Shown one piece after another: positions 19,710 to 32,370 of a stretch of DNA of 64,000 nt (position 1 is its first letter; the number at the start of each line of letters is the position of its first letter). This DNA comes from Mesocentrotus franciscanus. Taxonomy: Eukaryota > Echinodermata > Echinoidea > Camarodonta > Strongylocentrotidae. The notes beneath the pieces were generated by a model. That model was not told the DNA's origin, made no database searches, and saw nothing but the letters and a program-made list of their open reading frames with translations. The stretch spans positions 7,914,321 through 7,978,320 of the forward strand of contig CP137683.1 of NCBI GenBank assembly GCA_037976565.1, read 5' to 3'. The position numbers and the translations under genes are program-made.

Positions 19710-22700
19710 ACAGTTCTGATAAAGAGTATGATGAAATCCATGTAATGGAACTGCAACCAGATGTGGTGGAATCAGAGCATGTGCACAGAGTTGAGACAAG
19801 TAAATTCCCAAAGAAGATCTTTGCCGTCATGATCCTGGAAGGGAAGGAAGTGAAATTCCAAGTGGATTGTGGAGCCACATGCAACATCATTCCCAAGGTG
19901 CATGCTAAGGAAGTGGATGACAGTAAACACCTAGTGATGTCAATGTACAATGAAACAACAGAGGTGCCTCTTGGGAAAGCGAAAGTAAAGATGAGAAATC
20001 CACAGAAGGGAAAGAAGTATAGAGTTGAGTTCATAGTCTTGGAGAAAGACTGCATACCAATCCTGGGAAGCAGTGCATGCAGCCCAGCAGATGGGGCTCA
20101 TCAAAGTCTGTCAAGAGAACATTATGGAGGTTAATGACAAATAAAGCCCTCTAAGCAAGGAAACGCTACTGGCGCCGTATGCCGATGTTTTTGAAGGGAC
20201 TGGTAGATTTGAGGGAGAATACCACATGCAGGTCGATGATAACGCAACACCAGTGATCCATCCACCAAGAACAGTCCCTGTAGCCTTGCAGAATAAGCTG
20301 AAGGAGGAGTTAGACAGACTTGCAGAAGCGGGCATAATTGTCCCAATAGAAACACACACCCCATGGGTATCCAGCCTTTTGTGCGTAGAGAAACCAAACG
20401 GAAAGATGAGAGTATGTTTGAATCCAAGGGATCTGAACAAGGGACTGAAAAGGAGTCATTACCCGATGACGACAATTGAAGACATCCTCTCGGACCTGAA
20501 TGATGCCAAGGTATTTAGCACTTTTGACGCTAAAAACGGTTTTTGGCACGTAGAACTGGATGAGGAGAGTTCTAAGCTAACCGCATTCAATACACCATTA
20601 TGGCCGGTATACATGGAAACGTATGCCATTTGGTCTGTCCACAGCCCCTGAAGAGTTTCAGCGACGACAGAACCAGATGTTGGAGGGCCTAGAAGGTGTG
20701 AGATGCGTTGCTGACGACATCCTGGTATTTGGGAAAGGAAAGACCGTAGAAGCAGCAGAAAGAGACCACGACAAGAAGGTCAGAGCTCTGATGAACAGAT
20801 GTCGAGAGAGAAACCTATAGCTCAACATAGAAAAGGCGAAGCTTAAGGTGAAGGAAGTCTCCTTCATAGGACATATGGTCTCTGATGCAGGCCTGAAACC
20901 AGATCCAAAGAAAGTGGAAGCAGTCCTAAAGATGCCGAACCCTATAGATGTGAAAGGAGTTCAACGGTTTGTTGGGTTCGCGTAAACTACCTGAGTAAAT
21001 TCCTCCCTGGACTTAGCGACTGTGTGAGGCACTCCGCAAGCTGACGCAGAAGAATGTAGTTTGGTGGTGGGCAGAGGTGCATGACAAGGCAGTGACGGAG
21101 ATAAAGTGGTTGGTGACAGTACTAAAATACTATGATCCATCCAAGGAGTTGACGCTGCAGGCTGACGCTTCAGAAAATGGATTTGGTGCGGCGCTGATGC
21201 AGGAGGGCCGTCCAGTTGCCTATCCCAGGACCAAAATCCAGTTCAAACCAATCGCCGCAAAACCAATTGAAACCAGTTGCCAACTGGTTTTTCTAATAGG
21301 GAAATTGGAACAACTGGTTCCAGTTGAAACCTTAGCCAACTGGTTCCAGTTGAATCCAATTGCCAACTGGTTCCAGTTGAAACCAATTGAATACAGCCAA
21401 CTGGATCCAGTTGAAACCAATTAAACATTCCCAACTGGTTCCAATTGAATACAGTTGATATTTCCAGTTGATATTTCCAGTTGATATTTCCAGTTGATTT
21501 ACCAGTTATCAACCGATATTGTGATAACCAATAATCAATATTGGCATCTGGCCACCAACTAGACCATGATATATAAACTCTTGCAATTACCCCATCACAA
21601 TGATAATTTGAAGTGGATTACAGATGAGATTAATTCTGATTTTCTGGTTTTCAACTGGTAAATCAACTGGTAATATCAACTGGTCTCAGATGTCAACTGG
21701 TATCAACTGGAAATTCGACCTGGGATGCCAGTAGAACCCCAACAGATGCCGAGACAACGTACGCGCAGATTGAAAAGGAGTTACTGGCAGTGGTCTTTGG
21801 TCTTGAGAGGTTCCATGTATATACCTATGGAAGGCCAGTAAATGTGCAGTCGGACCATAAACCACTAGAGATCGAGCACCCAAAAGATTGCAGAGGATGC
21901 TGGTGAGAATGCAGACTTATGATGTGATAATAAGATACAGGCCAGGGAAGGAGATGTATCTGGCAGACACCCTATATAAGCAGGGCAAATCTTCAGACTT
22001 GCAAGACTGATACGACCATGAGAGAGCTAGAGGCTGTAAACCTAGCAAGGCACATCCCGATATCACAACCTCTGCTTATTGACATCAGGGATGCAACGCA
22101 GAAAGATGAGACTATGCAGAGATTGCGAGAGATAATCAAACGAGGTTGGCCAGAGCATAAGAAGGATGTGGACCCAGAGCTTATCTCATATTTCCATGTG
22201 AGAGACGAGCTCAGTATTGCATGGAGATGATCTCATATTCAGAGGAGAGAGTGATCATTCCTAAAGCCAGGAGACAAGACATGATTGCACGAATTCACGA
22301 TTCCCACATCGGTGTAAGTGGCTGTCTGAGAAGGGCAAGGGAATGTCTGCACTGGCCTGGAATGAGTGTAGCAATCAGAGACTGTGTTCAGAAATGTGAC
22401 ATGATGACATTTGCCAAGCTCAAGGGAGAGAACAACCAAGGGAAACACTGCAGTCCCATGACATGGGCGAAGGTGGGTGCAGATTTGTTCCACCTGGATG
22501 GACGGAACTACCTGATAACGGTGGACTATTTCTTAGGATATGGGAAATAGATTATTTGGAGAAGACTGTAACATTCAATGTGATCCAGAAATTGAAAAAC
22601 ATGGCATACCAGAGCAGCTGATAACAGATAATGGACCACAGTTTGTAGCTGAGGAGTTCAAAAGATTTGCAAAGAAATGGCAATTTGAACATTTGACATC

Positions 22701-23004
22701 GTCACCATACTATCCCCAGAGCAATGGTAAGGCAGAAAGCAGCGTGAAGGTGGCGAAAACAGTACTAAAAAAGGCAAAGGCGGCGTCATCTATCGTCGAA
22801 ATAGGCGTCATCTGAGGAAGACCGACGAGCATTTTCATCACACTGATGGTGATCTGGATGACCTGGTGGTAACGCCTGAACCCGAGCAAGATAGCCGACC
22901 TGTGCCCCCTCCCACAGGACCCCGTGGAACATCAGACCCGGACGACTAGATCGGGCAGACGCGTTCGAAAACCACGTTATTTGCAGGATTATGTGCCCAA
23001 ATAA
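19690..23004 (+). pseudogene. pol: pol of the Ty3/gypsy element (PR-RT-RNase H-IN), broken
   Basis: The protease is visible at 19850-20100 with VDCGATCNIIP, where the usual active-site DSG/DTG is DCG. The reverse transcriptase (20220-20980) has SHYPMTTIEDIL, FSTFDAKNGFWHV, MPFGLSTAPEEFQ after a one-base shift near 20600, and VADDIL around 20713. A TAG at 20818 and further breaks follow. RNase H (21080-21880) retains LQADASENGFGAALM and ELLAVVFGLERF but is split by an insert at 21224-21724. Integrase has H and C residues of the zinc finger (22290-22400), VDYF near 22525 and ITDNGPQF near 22620, with a small loss between them. The C-terminus TRSGRRVRKPRYLQDYVPK ends at TAA 23002-23004. Confidence 0.85.
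21224..21724. mobile_element. MITE of CAACTGG/CCAGTTG repeats inserted in RNase H
   Basis: The insert starts cccaggaccaaaatccagtt and ends aactggaaattcgacctggg, imperfect inverted ends. The interior is made of many direct and inverted copies of aactggttccagttga and gatatttccagtt. The coding frame of RNase H is interrupted between 'PVAY' and 'ASRTPTDAETTY', which allows exact boundaries and shows 'at' on both sides (21222-21223, 21725-21726). No protein is encoded. Confidence 0.85.
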
Positions 23005-24127
23005 GGATTTAGGTATTCCTAGAAAGGACATGGATATTGTAGAGGGGAGACAACCAAGAGTAAAAGCTAAAAAATTTAAGGAGAAGGTTTGTAAAGTTCT
23101 TTTGGGATTTATAGAGACCCAAAGGTGGTCAACGACACTTATTTGGGAATATTTACATAAAAATGTACATGTTTTTTGGTTAAAAAATCATTTTAGGTAC
23201 ATGTATGTATTTTTTCAAAAGATTGCCACCTGAAGGAAACTTTGAAAAATACACACGTGTATTTTTTATCATGGAAAATCAGTGTTGTAGTACTAGTCAA
23301 ATTGTATGTAGTCATAAAAGATCTAGAAGTAGATGCATGCTATAAATTGTTTTTTGGTGATAATTGCTAAGTGTTGAAATTTGTTATTTTTGTTACAGTT
23401 AAAACAGTTAAAAAACGACAGTTCACAAGAAGTGATGTATACATATTTGCATTTTGATAAGAGCAAATGTGTTTCAACATGTAATTTTGTTGGTAGTTTT
23501 TAACAAAAAAGATTTGTTGCACATGTTATTAGGAACTAGCGTAACTGTTACAATGTTTGAAAATTAGAGTTTACTGGTGTTCGGGTAGCCAAGTTGATGT
23601 GAAATTGAGGAAACAAAAATGCATTGTTTGGTTTAAAGAGGAAGGACGAAAGAAAGGTTAAAGGAAATATTGAATCAGAGTTTCACATAAGTGTCGCCCT
23701 CGATTTTATAATATTTTGTTGAGTTAAATAAGGAGTTATAAAGATACTTTGTGTAGTGCATAGAGAGGGCATAATCCATGCAAGAACCGAACTGTCGCTG
23801 ATATCAAGGAAAGTTTCCACATAACTCATATTCAACAGGAACCACCTGTCGCGATTCGTGTAGCCAAGGCTTCGTTCATCATTTTAACAGTGATCGTCGC
23901 GATGTTTGGTATCACAGGAAAATGTTACAGCTTCCTGGTATCACCATGGACTTGTGGATTCATTTGTGAAATTAGAAAAAGGACCAAATGACAAGTGGAA
24001 AAACAGACTTGGTTAATACGAAATGGACTCGGTTGAAAAGAATGGACTCAGTATACACAGATTGGACTCAGTTGAAATGAAGATGTTTAATATTTTCAAT
24101 ACATCTAAAATTCTCTTGTTTTGTAAA
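23005..24127. other. 3' non-coding region of the Ty3/gypsy element
   Basis: About 1.1 kb lies between the pol stop and the purine tract. It is AT-rich and contains only short open frames with no signal peptide, membrane anchor or envelope-like pattern that I can see. Confidence 0.6.
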
Positions 24128-24138
24128 CAAAGGAGGAT
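24128..24138 (+). other. Polypurine tract
   Basis: caaaggagga lies immediately upstream of the 3' LTR start TGTTATGG, the expected site of plus-strand priming for an LTR retrotransposon. Confidence 0.7.
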
Positions 24139-24321
24139 GTTATGGAATAGCGCTATCTGTGGCGAGACACAGTGTAGTGCACAAGATGGATCCAGATTAA
24201 ATGGCTGAACCCAAAGTAACTCAAGATTGTAAGATTGTAAGCCTCCGATATTGGTTGTTGTAATGCTGTAATGTAGTTATAAGTTAAAATATAGGAAGAG
24301 AAGAAGCAACATAACAAAACA
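24139..24321 (+). repeat. 3' LTR (183 bp)
   Basis: It starts tgttatggaatagcg and ends cataacaaaaca with TG...CA termini. It carries a small internal duplication (aagattgt repeated). It represents the unscrambled form of the LTR. Confidence 0.9.
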
Positions 24322-24326
24322 GGTGC

Positions 24327-25242
24327 CTTTTCAGTTTTGTCTCATGGGCTTATACTGCTACTATGTGTGAAATACCATATACGGTACAAGTACATTATGT
24401 TTCCACTCAAAGTTCGTATCCTGTAAAAAGACATCAACTCATTTCGGATAACAAAATGACTTATCCATCACAGTATCTGATCATTTCTTTTCTGTGTGTG
24501 GCATAACATCATACATCATATGTTTAATCTAGAAAAAGTGTTTCAATGGATAGATTTATGGTGTGTAACAAACTTTGAAATATGATTAGTTTTTATAACC
24601 CTATATACGACATAGCACGACCAAAGTTTTAGACTAAAAAATAGATCGCATTTGTTAACCTTCTTATCCCCTCTCTCAATCTTTCTTTCTCTCTCTCTCC
24701 CAACCCCTCCTTCTCTCCCCCATCCCTTCTCCACCCCTCTCTCCCTCTCTCTGACCCCTCCCCTCTCTCTCCCCCTCTCTCTCTCTCCATCCTTCTCTCT
24801 ATGTTTCTGTCTCTCTATCCCTCCCTTCCTGTTAAAACATACAAAAAGATGACTACATTGTGAGGAACGTTGTGGGTGTTTCATGATAGCATAAAAGATT
24901 GAAAAGGCTGTTTGGAGGCAAATTAAGTCATTTAAAAAACCCTTTCTCGCTAACGATATTACATACGCAGTACTCTTAAACGCGGAACACATACGGGTTG
25001 AAACCTCCTAAAAGGCTTAGGCCTATTATATAACACCACATACACGCTTGGAATTTTGTTAGATGAAATCATAAAGAAATGAGTAAGGTGACCAAAATAT
25101 ATCGCTAATATCTGTCTTTCTTTTTCCGTCTTTCTTTATTTCGATTTATAATAAGGGTATTATTTGAATGCTGGATTTAATTATAGAGAATGTAGACCTT
25201 TATTTTTACGATTTGATTTGTTGTAACTAAATCATTAAGTAA
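24327..25242. other. Intergenic, with CT-rich microsatellite at 24660-24830
   Basis: Roughly 170 bases of (CT)n/CCCT tract are flanked by AT-rich sequence. The open frames on both strands across it are low-complexity artefacts. No gene is seen elsewhere in the interval. Confidence 0.6.
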
Positions 25243-25599
25243 TTGTTATTAAGTATATGCTGTATAACTTGTGCCTGGGAGGCGAAAAGCGAACTGACTC
25301 ACTGTAACCATTGGGTCTCTCTTCCCTGTATTAGCGATCATTGGGGTGTGCAGGTGGACCACTTCACCGAGGTTTCCCCCTACTCTTATATAGTGCAGTG
25401 GGTCATGAACATGCAATGGGGTGACTCTCCTCTACCTCTATTTAACATCCTATCCGATGGACGGAGCGTTTTCCATTATAACATAGCCTGCGTCTATGAA
25501 ACAGGGGAGGAGCATGTTAACACACAACGCAGGCTTCAGTCGCCCACTTTGGTTGGATTCATTATAACGATCTTTGGTTCGACAGGCAGACGCTTTTAA
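25243..25599 (+). CDS. Unidentified open frame, possible exon
   Basis: The + frame is open for 119 codons and has richer, more balanced codon use than its flanks. The best part follows a possible acceptor (ccctgtattag, exon from about 25337): DHWGVQVDHFTEVSPYSYIV, then QWVMNMQWGDSPLPLFNILS, then DGRSVFHYNIACVYETGEEH. The 'WGD....DG....H....YE.GE' spacing is loosely reminiscent of a PKD-type beta-sandwich, but I cannot establish this. It could equally be part of an unknown transposable element. No partner exon was found. Confidence 0.35.
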   Translation: MLLSICCITCAWEAKSELTHCNHWVSLPCISDHWGVQVDHFTEVSPYSYIVQWVMNMQWGDSPLPLFNILSDGRSVFHYNIACVYETGEEHVNTQRRLQSPTLVGFIITIFGSTGRRF

Positions 25600-26754
25600 T
25601 ACTGACTAAGCCAACTCGCCTCCTCGAAGCCAACTAGCCTTAAGTTGAGAATCACGCAGTCGAGAATACTTCGTATCTGATACAACTTATATGCAAGACA
25701 GAGTCAATACACAGCAACCACAATTTTCCACGAATGCAAGCCGACAATATTCTTCTCTTTTTTAGCATTTAGTATCAAATTTCAACCTCATTCCATGTAA
25801 TATATAGTTTCGGTTACTATATATTGTGGATGTTTACCGTTTCGTACAAACATGTTCATGTACATTTAGACCTGTGTTTTTAGCATTATACATAATATTC
25901 GTGGTATCGCCCATTTGCAAATTAATTTGCTTTCAAATCCGTTCAACGTACCTGCTTTCTTGTCTGAAATCGCATGACCTCGACTGGTTATACAACAAAT
26001 TATAAAGTGACAGAGTCGAAGGTTAATAGACAACAACTCTGTCTGGTTTAGCCTTCAGACTAAGGGACGTAGATGACGTCATTAACAAATTACATAGGGG
26101 AAGAAGTGGTTTTGTATCTCTAGCTTTGTTGCATTTCTTGAAGAAAATAAACCCGTGGTCTGTTTGATAGTTAACTATATTTAAGACCTAAATTAAGAAA
26201 CATCTGACAAAGATATTTGATTGTTTTTGTTTTTGTTTGTTTGTTTGTTTGTTTTGTTTTGTTTTGTTTTTTTTTTTTTTTTTTTGGGGATTTTCAAGGG
26301 ATATGTTAATTTACATATCCCTAACCCTAACCCTATAATTTATAATAATTTGTACCTAACCTTTTTTTCAAGAGATTATTGTGACAATATGATTTATTCT
26401 TGATGGATAAGAATTTCTTAGGCCTACTAATCAATCTCTATGACATTTTCGATTGATCAATACAGTTCTGAGAAGATATGAACTTTTATATCAAGAAATT
26501 TTTTTTTGTCTAAATCATTTCATGAAAAAAGGTATATATGAATGATTATTCCAACTTTATGGTCATAGGCGTTTAAATCAAAATCAAATCAAATCACGGC
26601 GTCTCGTATACGTCAGCCATACAGACGAGCTGAAATCAAATTATTATGGACTCTTGAGTTTTTCAAAGGTGGAAGGCAATCAAATTTTGCTTTTCCTCAA
26701 TGTACAACCAGAACGTTTGAGGAGTAACATTGGATCTAAGACCCCTTTGATGTT
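25600..26754. other. Intergenic, no recognised gene
   Basis: This holds AT-rich sequence, a G/T-rich run at 26221-26290, a perfect hairpin agggatatgt/acatatccct at about 26298-26321 abutting three CCCTAA units, and an (AATCA)n run near 26577-26600 resembling a LINE tail. Confidence 0.45.
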
Positions 26755-29700
26755 TTATGAAGGGGTCTGAAATCCGATCCTTGTTGATAAATTGTTCACT
26801 TTTTAGATTTTGCTATGCAGAGCCGGACCTCTCGCGTTTAAAAAAACATTTGGTGTCAATGGTGAATTTACTCCATGTTTAGGGACTTCAAACAAGTTTT
26901 TCGCTTTTTTTCGCTTTTTTCCAAAGTCATGCACCCTTTTTTATTTCAAAGTTTGGTGCATGGGCCAGGTGAAATCGGCCTGACTTGGGGGTCATTTTGG
27001 GAGCGCAATGTTGCTAGAGAGCTGACCACTCTTCCTCGTATTTCATCTTTCCATTTTAACAAATTTACAAGCTAGCAAAAAGACGGACATAAAAACCATG
27101 AAATGTTTAATTAATGTTAATTTGTCAGAATGATAAATACTTGCAAACTGACCCCCTTGCTATCCGAATTTCGGATGGCGGTTGGCCGAATTTTATTGCC
27201 TGAATATGGGTAATTTCGAAATTCTCGGAGGTCCAGTCCCAAGTCCCTACCGCTTTCCTCTATGTCCGCCTTCTCCTCCTTCTCATACCCCAATATATAC
27301 AACAATAAACATTGGTACGTTAGTTAATCCTTGATTATTGTGAAGTGTTCATGCCTTTATTTCAAAACAAATCATATTCTATTCAGATATAATTATTTTC
27401 ATGGCTTCTTTTTATAGCTGTGTCCTAAAAAGTGTATCTACCTTCGATATTCTATGGAAAATCAAACCGATTTTCTTTTCCCTTCCGTGACTAAGAAAAA
27501 GTACACCACACTTTCTGCAATCATTCTTTTACACAATATGATTCTTATATTCAACTACAGTGTCAGAAAAAAGTGCAGCATCATTCTATCTTCTGTGAAA
27601 CAAGATGATGTGGAATGCAGAAGAAGAAAAAATTTATGAAGGGGTCTGAAATCCGATCCTTGTTGATAAATTGTTCACTTTTTAGATTTTGCTATGCAGA
27701 GCCGGACCTCTCGCGTTTAAAAATACATTTGGTGTCAATGGTGAATTTACTCCATGTTTAGGGACTTCAAACAAGTTTTTCGCTTTTTGTAATCCAAAGT
27801 CATGCACCCTTTTTTATTTCAAAGTTTGGTGCATGGGCCAGGTGAAATCGGCCTGACTTGGGGGTCATTTTGGGAGCGCAATGTTGCTAGAGAGCTGACC
27901 ACTCTTCCTCGTATTTCATCTTTCAATTTTAACAAATTTACAAGCTAGCAAATAGACGGACATAAAAACCATAAAATGTTTAATTAATGTTAATTTGTCA
28001 GAATGATAAATATTTGCAAACTGACCCCCTTGCTATCCGAATTTCGGATGGCGGATGGCCGAATTTTATTGCCTGAATATGGGTAATTTCGAAATTGTCG
28101 GAGGTCCAGTCCCAAGTCCCTACCGCTTTCCTCTATGTCCGCCTTCTCCTCCTTCTCATACGCCAATATATACAACAATAAACATTGGTACGTGAGTTAA
28201 TCCTTGATTATTGTGAAGTGTTCATGCCTTTATTTCAAAACAAGTCATATTCTATTCAGATATAATTATTTTCATGGGCTTCTTTTTATTGCTGTGTCCT
28301 AAAAAGTGTATCTACCTTCGATATTCTATGGAAAACCAAACCGATTTTCTTTTTCCTTCCGTGACTAAGAAAAAGTACACCACACTTTCTGCAATCAATC
28401 TTTTACACAATATGATTCTTATATTCAACTACAGTGTCAGAAAAAAGTGCAGCATCATTCTATCTTCTGTGAAACAAGATGATGTGGAATGCAGAAGAAG
28501 AAAAAATTTATGAAGGGGTCTGAAATCCGATCCTTGTTGATAAATTGTTCACTTTTTAGATTTTGCTATGCAGAGCCGGACCTTTCGCTTTTAAAAAAAA
28601 CATTTGGTGTCAATGGTGAATTTACTCCATGTTTAGGGACTTCAAACAAGTTTTTCGCTTTTTGTAATCCAAAGTCATGCACCCTTTTTTATTTCAAAGT
28701 TTGGTGCATGGGCCAGGTGAAATCGGCCTGACTTGGGGTCATTTTGGGAGCGCAATGTTGCTAGAGAGCTGACCACTCTTCCTCGTATTTCATCTTTCCA
28801 TTTTAACAAATTTACAAGCTAGCAAATAGACGGACATAAAAACCATAAAATGTTTAATTAATGTTAATTTGTCAGAATGATAAATATTTGCAAACTGACC
28901 CCCTTGCTATCCGAATTTCGGATGGCGGTTGGCCGAATTTTATTGCCTGAATATGGGTAATTTCGAAATTCTCGGAGGTCCAGTCCCAAGTCCCTACCGC
29001 TTTCCTCTATGTCCGCCTTCTCCTTCTTCTCATACGCCACTATATACAACAATAAACATTGGTACGTGAATTAATCCTTGATTATTGTGAAGTGTTTATG
29101 CCTTTATTTCAAAACAAATCATATTCTATTCAGATATAATTATTTTCATGGGCTTCTTTTTATTGCTGTGTCCTAAAAAGTGTATCTACCTTCGATATTC
29201 TATGGAAAATCAAACCGATTTTCTTTTTCCTTCCGTGACTAAGAAAAAGTACACCACACTTTCTGCAATCAATCTTTTACACAATATGATTCTTATATTC
29301 AACTACAGTGTCAGAAAAAAGTGCAGCATCATTCTATCTTCTGTGAAACAAGATGATGTGGAATGCAGAAGAAGAAAAAATTTATGAAGGGGTCTGAAAT
29401 CCGATCCTTGTTGATAAATTGTTCACTTTTTAGATTTTGCTATGCAGAGCCGGACCTTTCGCTTTTAAAAAAAACATTTGGTGTCAATGGTGAATTTACT
29501 CCATGTTTAGGGACTTCAAACAAGTTTTTCGCTTTTTGTAATCCAAAGTCATGCACCCTTTTTTATTTCAAAGTTTGGTGCATGGGCCAGGTGAAATCGG
29601 CCTGACTTGGGGGTCATTTTGGGAGCGTAATGTTGCTAGAGAGCTGACCACTCTTCCTCGTATTTCATCTTTCCATTTTAACAAATTTACAAGCTAGCAA

Positions 29701-31122
29701 ATAGACGGACATAAAAACCATAAAATGTTTAATTAATGTTAATTTGTCAGAATGATAAATATTTGCAAACTGACCCCCTTGCTATCCGAATTTCGGATGG
29801 CGGTTGGCCAATTTTATTGCCTGAATATGGGTAATTTCGAAATTCTCGGAGGTCCAGTCCCAAGTCCCTACCGCTTTCCTCTATGTCCGCCTTCTCCTTC
29901 TTCTCATACGCCACTATATACAACAATAAACATTGGTACGTGAATTAATCCTTAATTATTGTGAAGTGTTTATGCCTTTATTTCAAAACAAATCATATTC
30001 TATTCAGATATAATTACTTTCATGGGCTTCTTTTTATTGCTGTGTCCTAAAAAGTGTATCTACCTTCGATATTCTATGGAAAATCAAACCGATTTTCTTT
30101 TTCCTTCCGTGACTAAGAAAAAGTACACCACACTTTCTGCAATCAATCTTTTACACAATATGATTCTTATATTCAACTACAGTGTCAGAAAAAAGTGCAG
30201 CATCATTCTATCTTCTGTGAAACAAGATGATGTGGAATGCAGAAGAAGAAAAATTTTATGAAGGGGTCTGAAATCCGATCCTTGTTGATAAATTGTTCAC
30301 TTTTTAGATTTTGCTATGCAGAGCCGGACCTCTCGCGTTTAAAAAAACATTTGGTGTCAATGGTGAATTTACTCCATGTTTAGGGACTTCAAACAAGTTT
30401 TCGCTTTTTGTAATCCAAAGTCATGCACCCTTTTTTATTTCAAAGTTTGGTGCATGGGCCAGGTGAAATCGGCCTGACTTGGGGGTCATTTTGGGAGCGC
30501 AATGTTGCTAGAGAGCTGACCACTCTTCCTCGTGTTTCATCTTTCCATTTTAACAAATTTACAAGCTAGCAAAAAGACGGACATTAAAACCATAAAATGT
30601 TTAATTAATGTTAATTTGTCAGAATGATAAATATAGTTGCAAACTGACCCCCTTGCTATCCGAATTTCGGATGGCGGTTGGCCGAATTTTATTGCCTGAA
30701 TATGGGTAATTTCGAAATTCTCGGAGGTCCAGTCCCAAGTCCCTACCGCTATGTCCGCCTTCTCCTCCTTCTCATACGCCACTATATACAACAATAAACA
30801 TTGGTACGTGAATTAATCCTTGATTATTGTGAAGTGTTTATGCCTTTATTTCAAAACAAATCATATTCTATTCAGATATAATTATTTTCATGGGCTTCTT
30901 TTTATGGCTGTGTCCTAAAAAGTGTATCTACCTTCGATATTCTATGGAAAATCAAACCGATTTTCTTTTTCCTTCCGTGACTAAGAAAAAGTACACCACA
31001 CTTTCTGCAATCAATCTTTTACACAATATGATTCTTATATTCAACTACAGTGTCAGAAAAAAGTGCAGCATCATTCTATCTTCTGTGAAACAAGATGATG
31101 TGGAATGCAGAAGGAAAAAAAA
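26755..31122. repeat. Tandem array: five copies of an ~874-bp unit
   Basis: Units begin with ttatgaaggggtctgaaatc at 26755, 27634, 28508, 29382 and 30256, giving lengths of 879, 874, 874, 874 and 867 bp. They are nearly identical, differing by scattered substitutions and small indels (for example loss of cctttcctct in the last unit). Each unit carries the same 60-80-codon open frames on both strands (e.g. + frame beginning MGFFLLLCPKKCIYLRYSM), kept because the units are recent copies. I recognise no protein family in them and no splice-framed gene. Confidence 0.9.
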
Positions 31123-31608
31123 TCGGAAAAAACACACAATAATAATTATTTTCAATTATATACCATGGCTGTAAAAGTGCAGGTAGCATGGGGAAATGCA
31201 GAATTTGTCTTAACGGTAACTGAATCTTTTTTTCTTCTGCGATAATCCCGTGGTTTTGGGTAGGAGTAGGTGAAATATTTTGTAAAGGGTTGTATATTTA
31301 GAAATCCGTAATATGTAGAAGATTATGAACAGATTTACCAGTTAGAAAAGAAAAATGTTTCAAAAACGATGATGATGATGGGAAAACTTGTTAACATGCT
31401 TCAGAAGCATATTATGATATGCCTCATATTTTTATTGACCACAAACGTACGTGTCGTACGTCTGTGCTCATTATCACGAATATTCCATTAAAATTCAACA
31501 ATAAAACCTATCCCTCTGGAGTAGAACCATCACTCTTCGATTGAAAGGCAAGGACTAGTCCACGTCGAGTTATCATCACTCAACAAAACATTTCAATTCC
31601 CCTTCGAG

Positions 31609-31663
31609 ATGGATTTTACGCGGTTTACAAAAGAAATTTTGATTATTTCTTGCATGGGTTCTG
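31609..31663 (+). CDS. Lectin-type secreted protein, exon 1 (signal peptide), left copy
   Basis: The Met at 31609 starts MDFTRFTKEILIISCMGSG, a short basic start plus a hydrophobic stretch fitting a signal peptide. The donor is tctg|gtaagtg at 31664; the last codon is split after its first base. Confidence 0.65.
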
Positions 31664-32370
31664 GTAAGTGACTTTTGAATTTTGTTAGGTAATGCAAAGG
31701 AAAAACGTTTATCGGCTTATAGGCGGCATACATTAATTTTAGACTAGTTTGTTGTTTATTGTTTGTTTGCTTGTTTTTCCTTTTTCGTTGTTGGGGATGT
31801 GTAATTTATTAAATAAGAGGGTAACACAATCCATACAATGACACAAATAATTATCAGGCAGTATATCGATAAGACCAAGTCCATGAAATCACCAAACATT
31901 GGGGAACATTAGGGATGTCAGTCCAAGACCGACATGCACCCCCAAACGAACACCGAGAGCACCGCTAGGCCCAGGGCCCTGTGAGGCGCGACAGACTCAA
32001 CAGAGGTATTGACCCAGTTAGCAGAGGTTGTAAAGTTATACACCTCCAACAGTCATTCCAATCACCTACGCGTCACTGTGTAGTTGTTTTTAATGTTGTT
32101 GTTGTTGTTGGTAATTTGTTTTGTGTGTGAAAGGAAGATGTGGCTGTACAGATTTCTCACAATTTACAAATCTCGTAAATGTCAGCTTTTTCCCTCTATG
32201 TCAAACCATCCAAAATTGGGATTAACGAAAGAGAGAGAGAGAAAAGCAAGTGCAAAATACAATAAAAGTCTTACTTAAGTTCGCTGATATTTGGTAGCTG
32301 TATCAATTTATGATATCACGAGTCAGAATGCATTTTCAAATTACGGCAGAAAATGTTTAAATATTTTCAG

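Larger units (their letters stand above)
18246..24321 (+). mobile_element. Ty3/gypsy LTR retrotransposon, decayed, with 5-bp TSD
   Basis: The element has both LTRs (start tgttatggaata, end cataacaaaaca), a primer-binding-site-like TGG... directly after the 5' LTR, and a purine tract (aaaggagga) directly before the 3' LTR. It is flanked by ggtgc on both sides (18241-18245 and 24322-24326). Domain order is gag with zinc knuckles, protease, reverse transcriptase, RNase H, integrase, which is Ty3/gypsy order. Many frameshifts and stops and an inserted MITE make it non-functional. No envelope frame is recognised in 23005-24127. Confidence 0.9.

Noticed and set aside
23005..24127. Possible envelope gene in the Ty3/gypsy element
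   Set aside because: Only short open frames without signal peptide or membrane anchor.
24652..24852. Open frames on both strands across the CT-rich tract
   Set aside because: Microsatellite artefact (Ser/Leu/Pro one way, Arg/Glu the other).
26319..26334. Three CCCTAA units as an interstitial telomere
   Set aside because: Only 16 bases, next to a hairpin; too short to infer a telomeric origin.
28274..28513. 79-codon frame repeated in each 874-bp unit as a multicopy gene
   Set aside because: No splice-linked partner, no recognised family, and equal conservation of non-coding parts of the unit. Kept only as a question in the findings.
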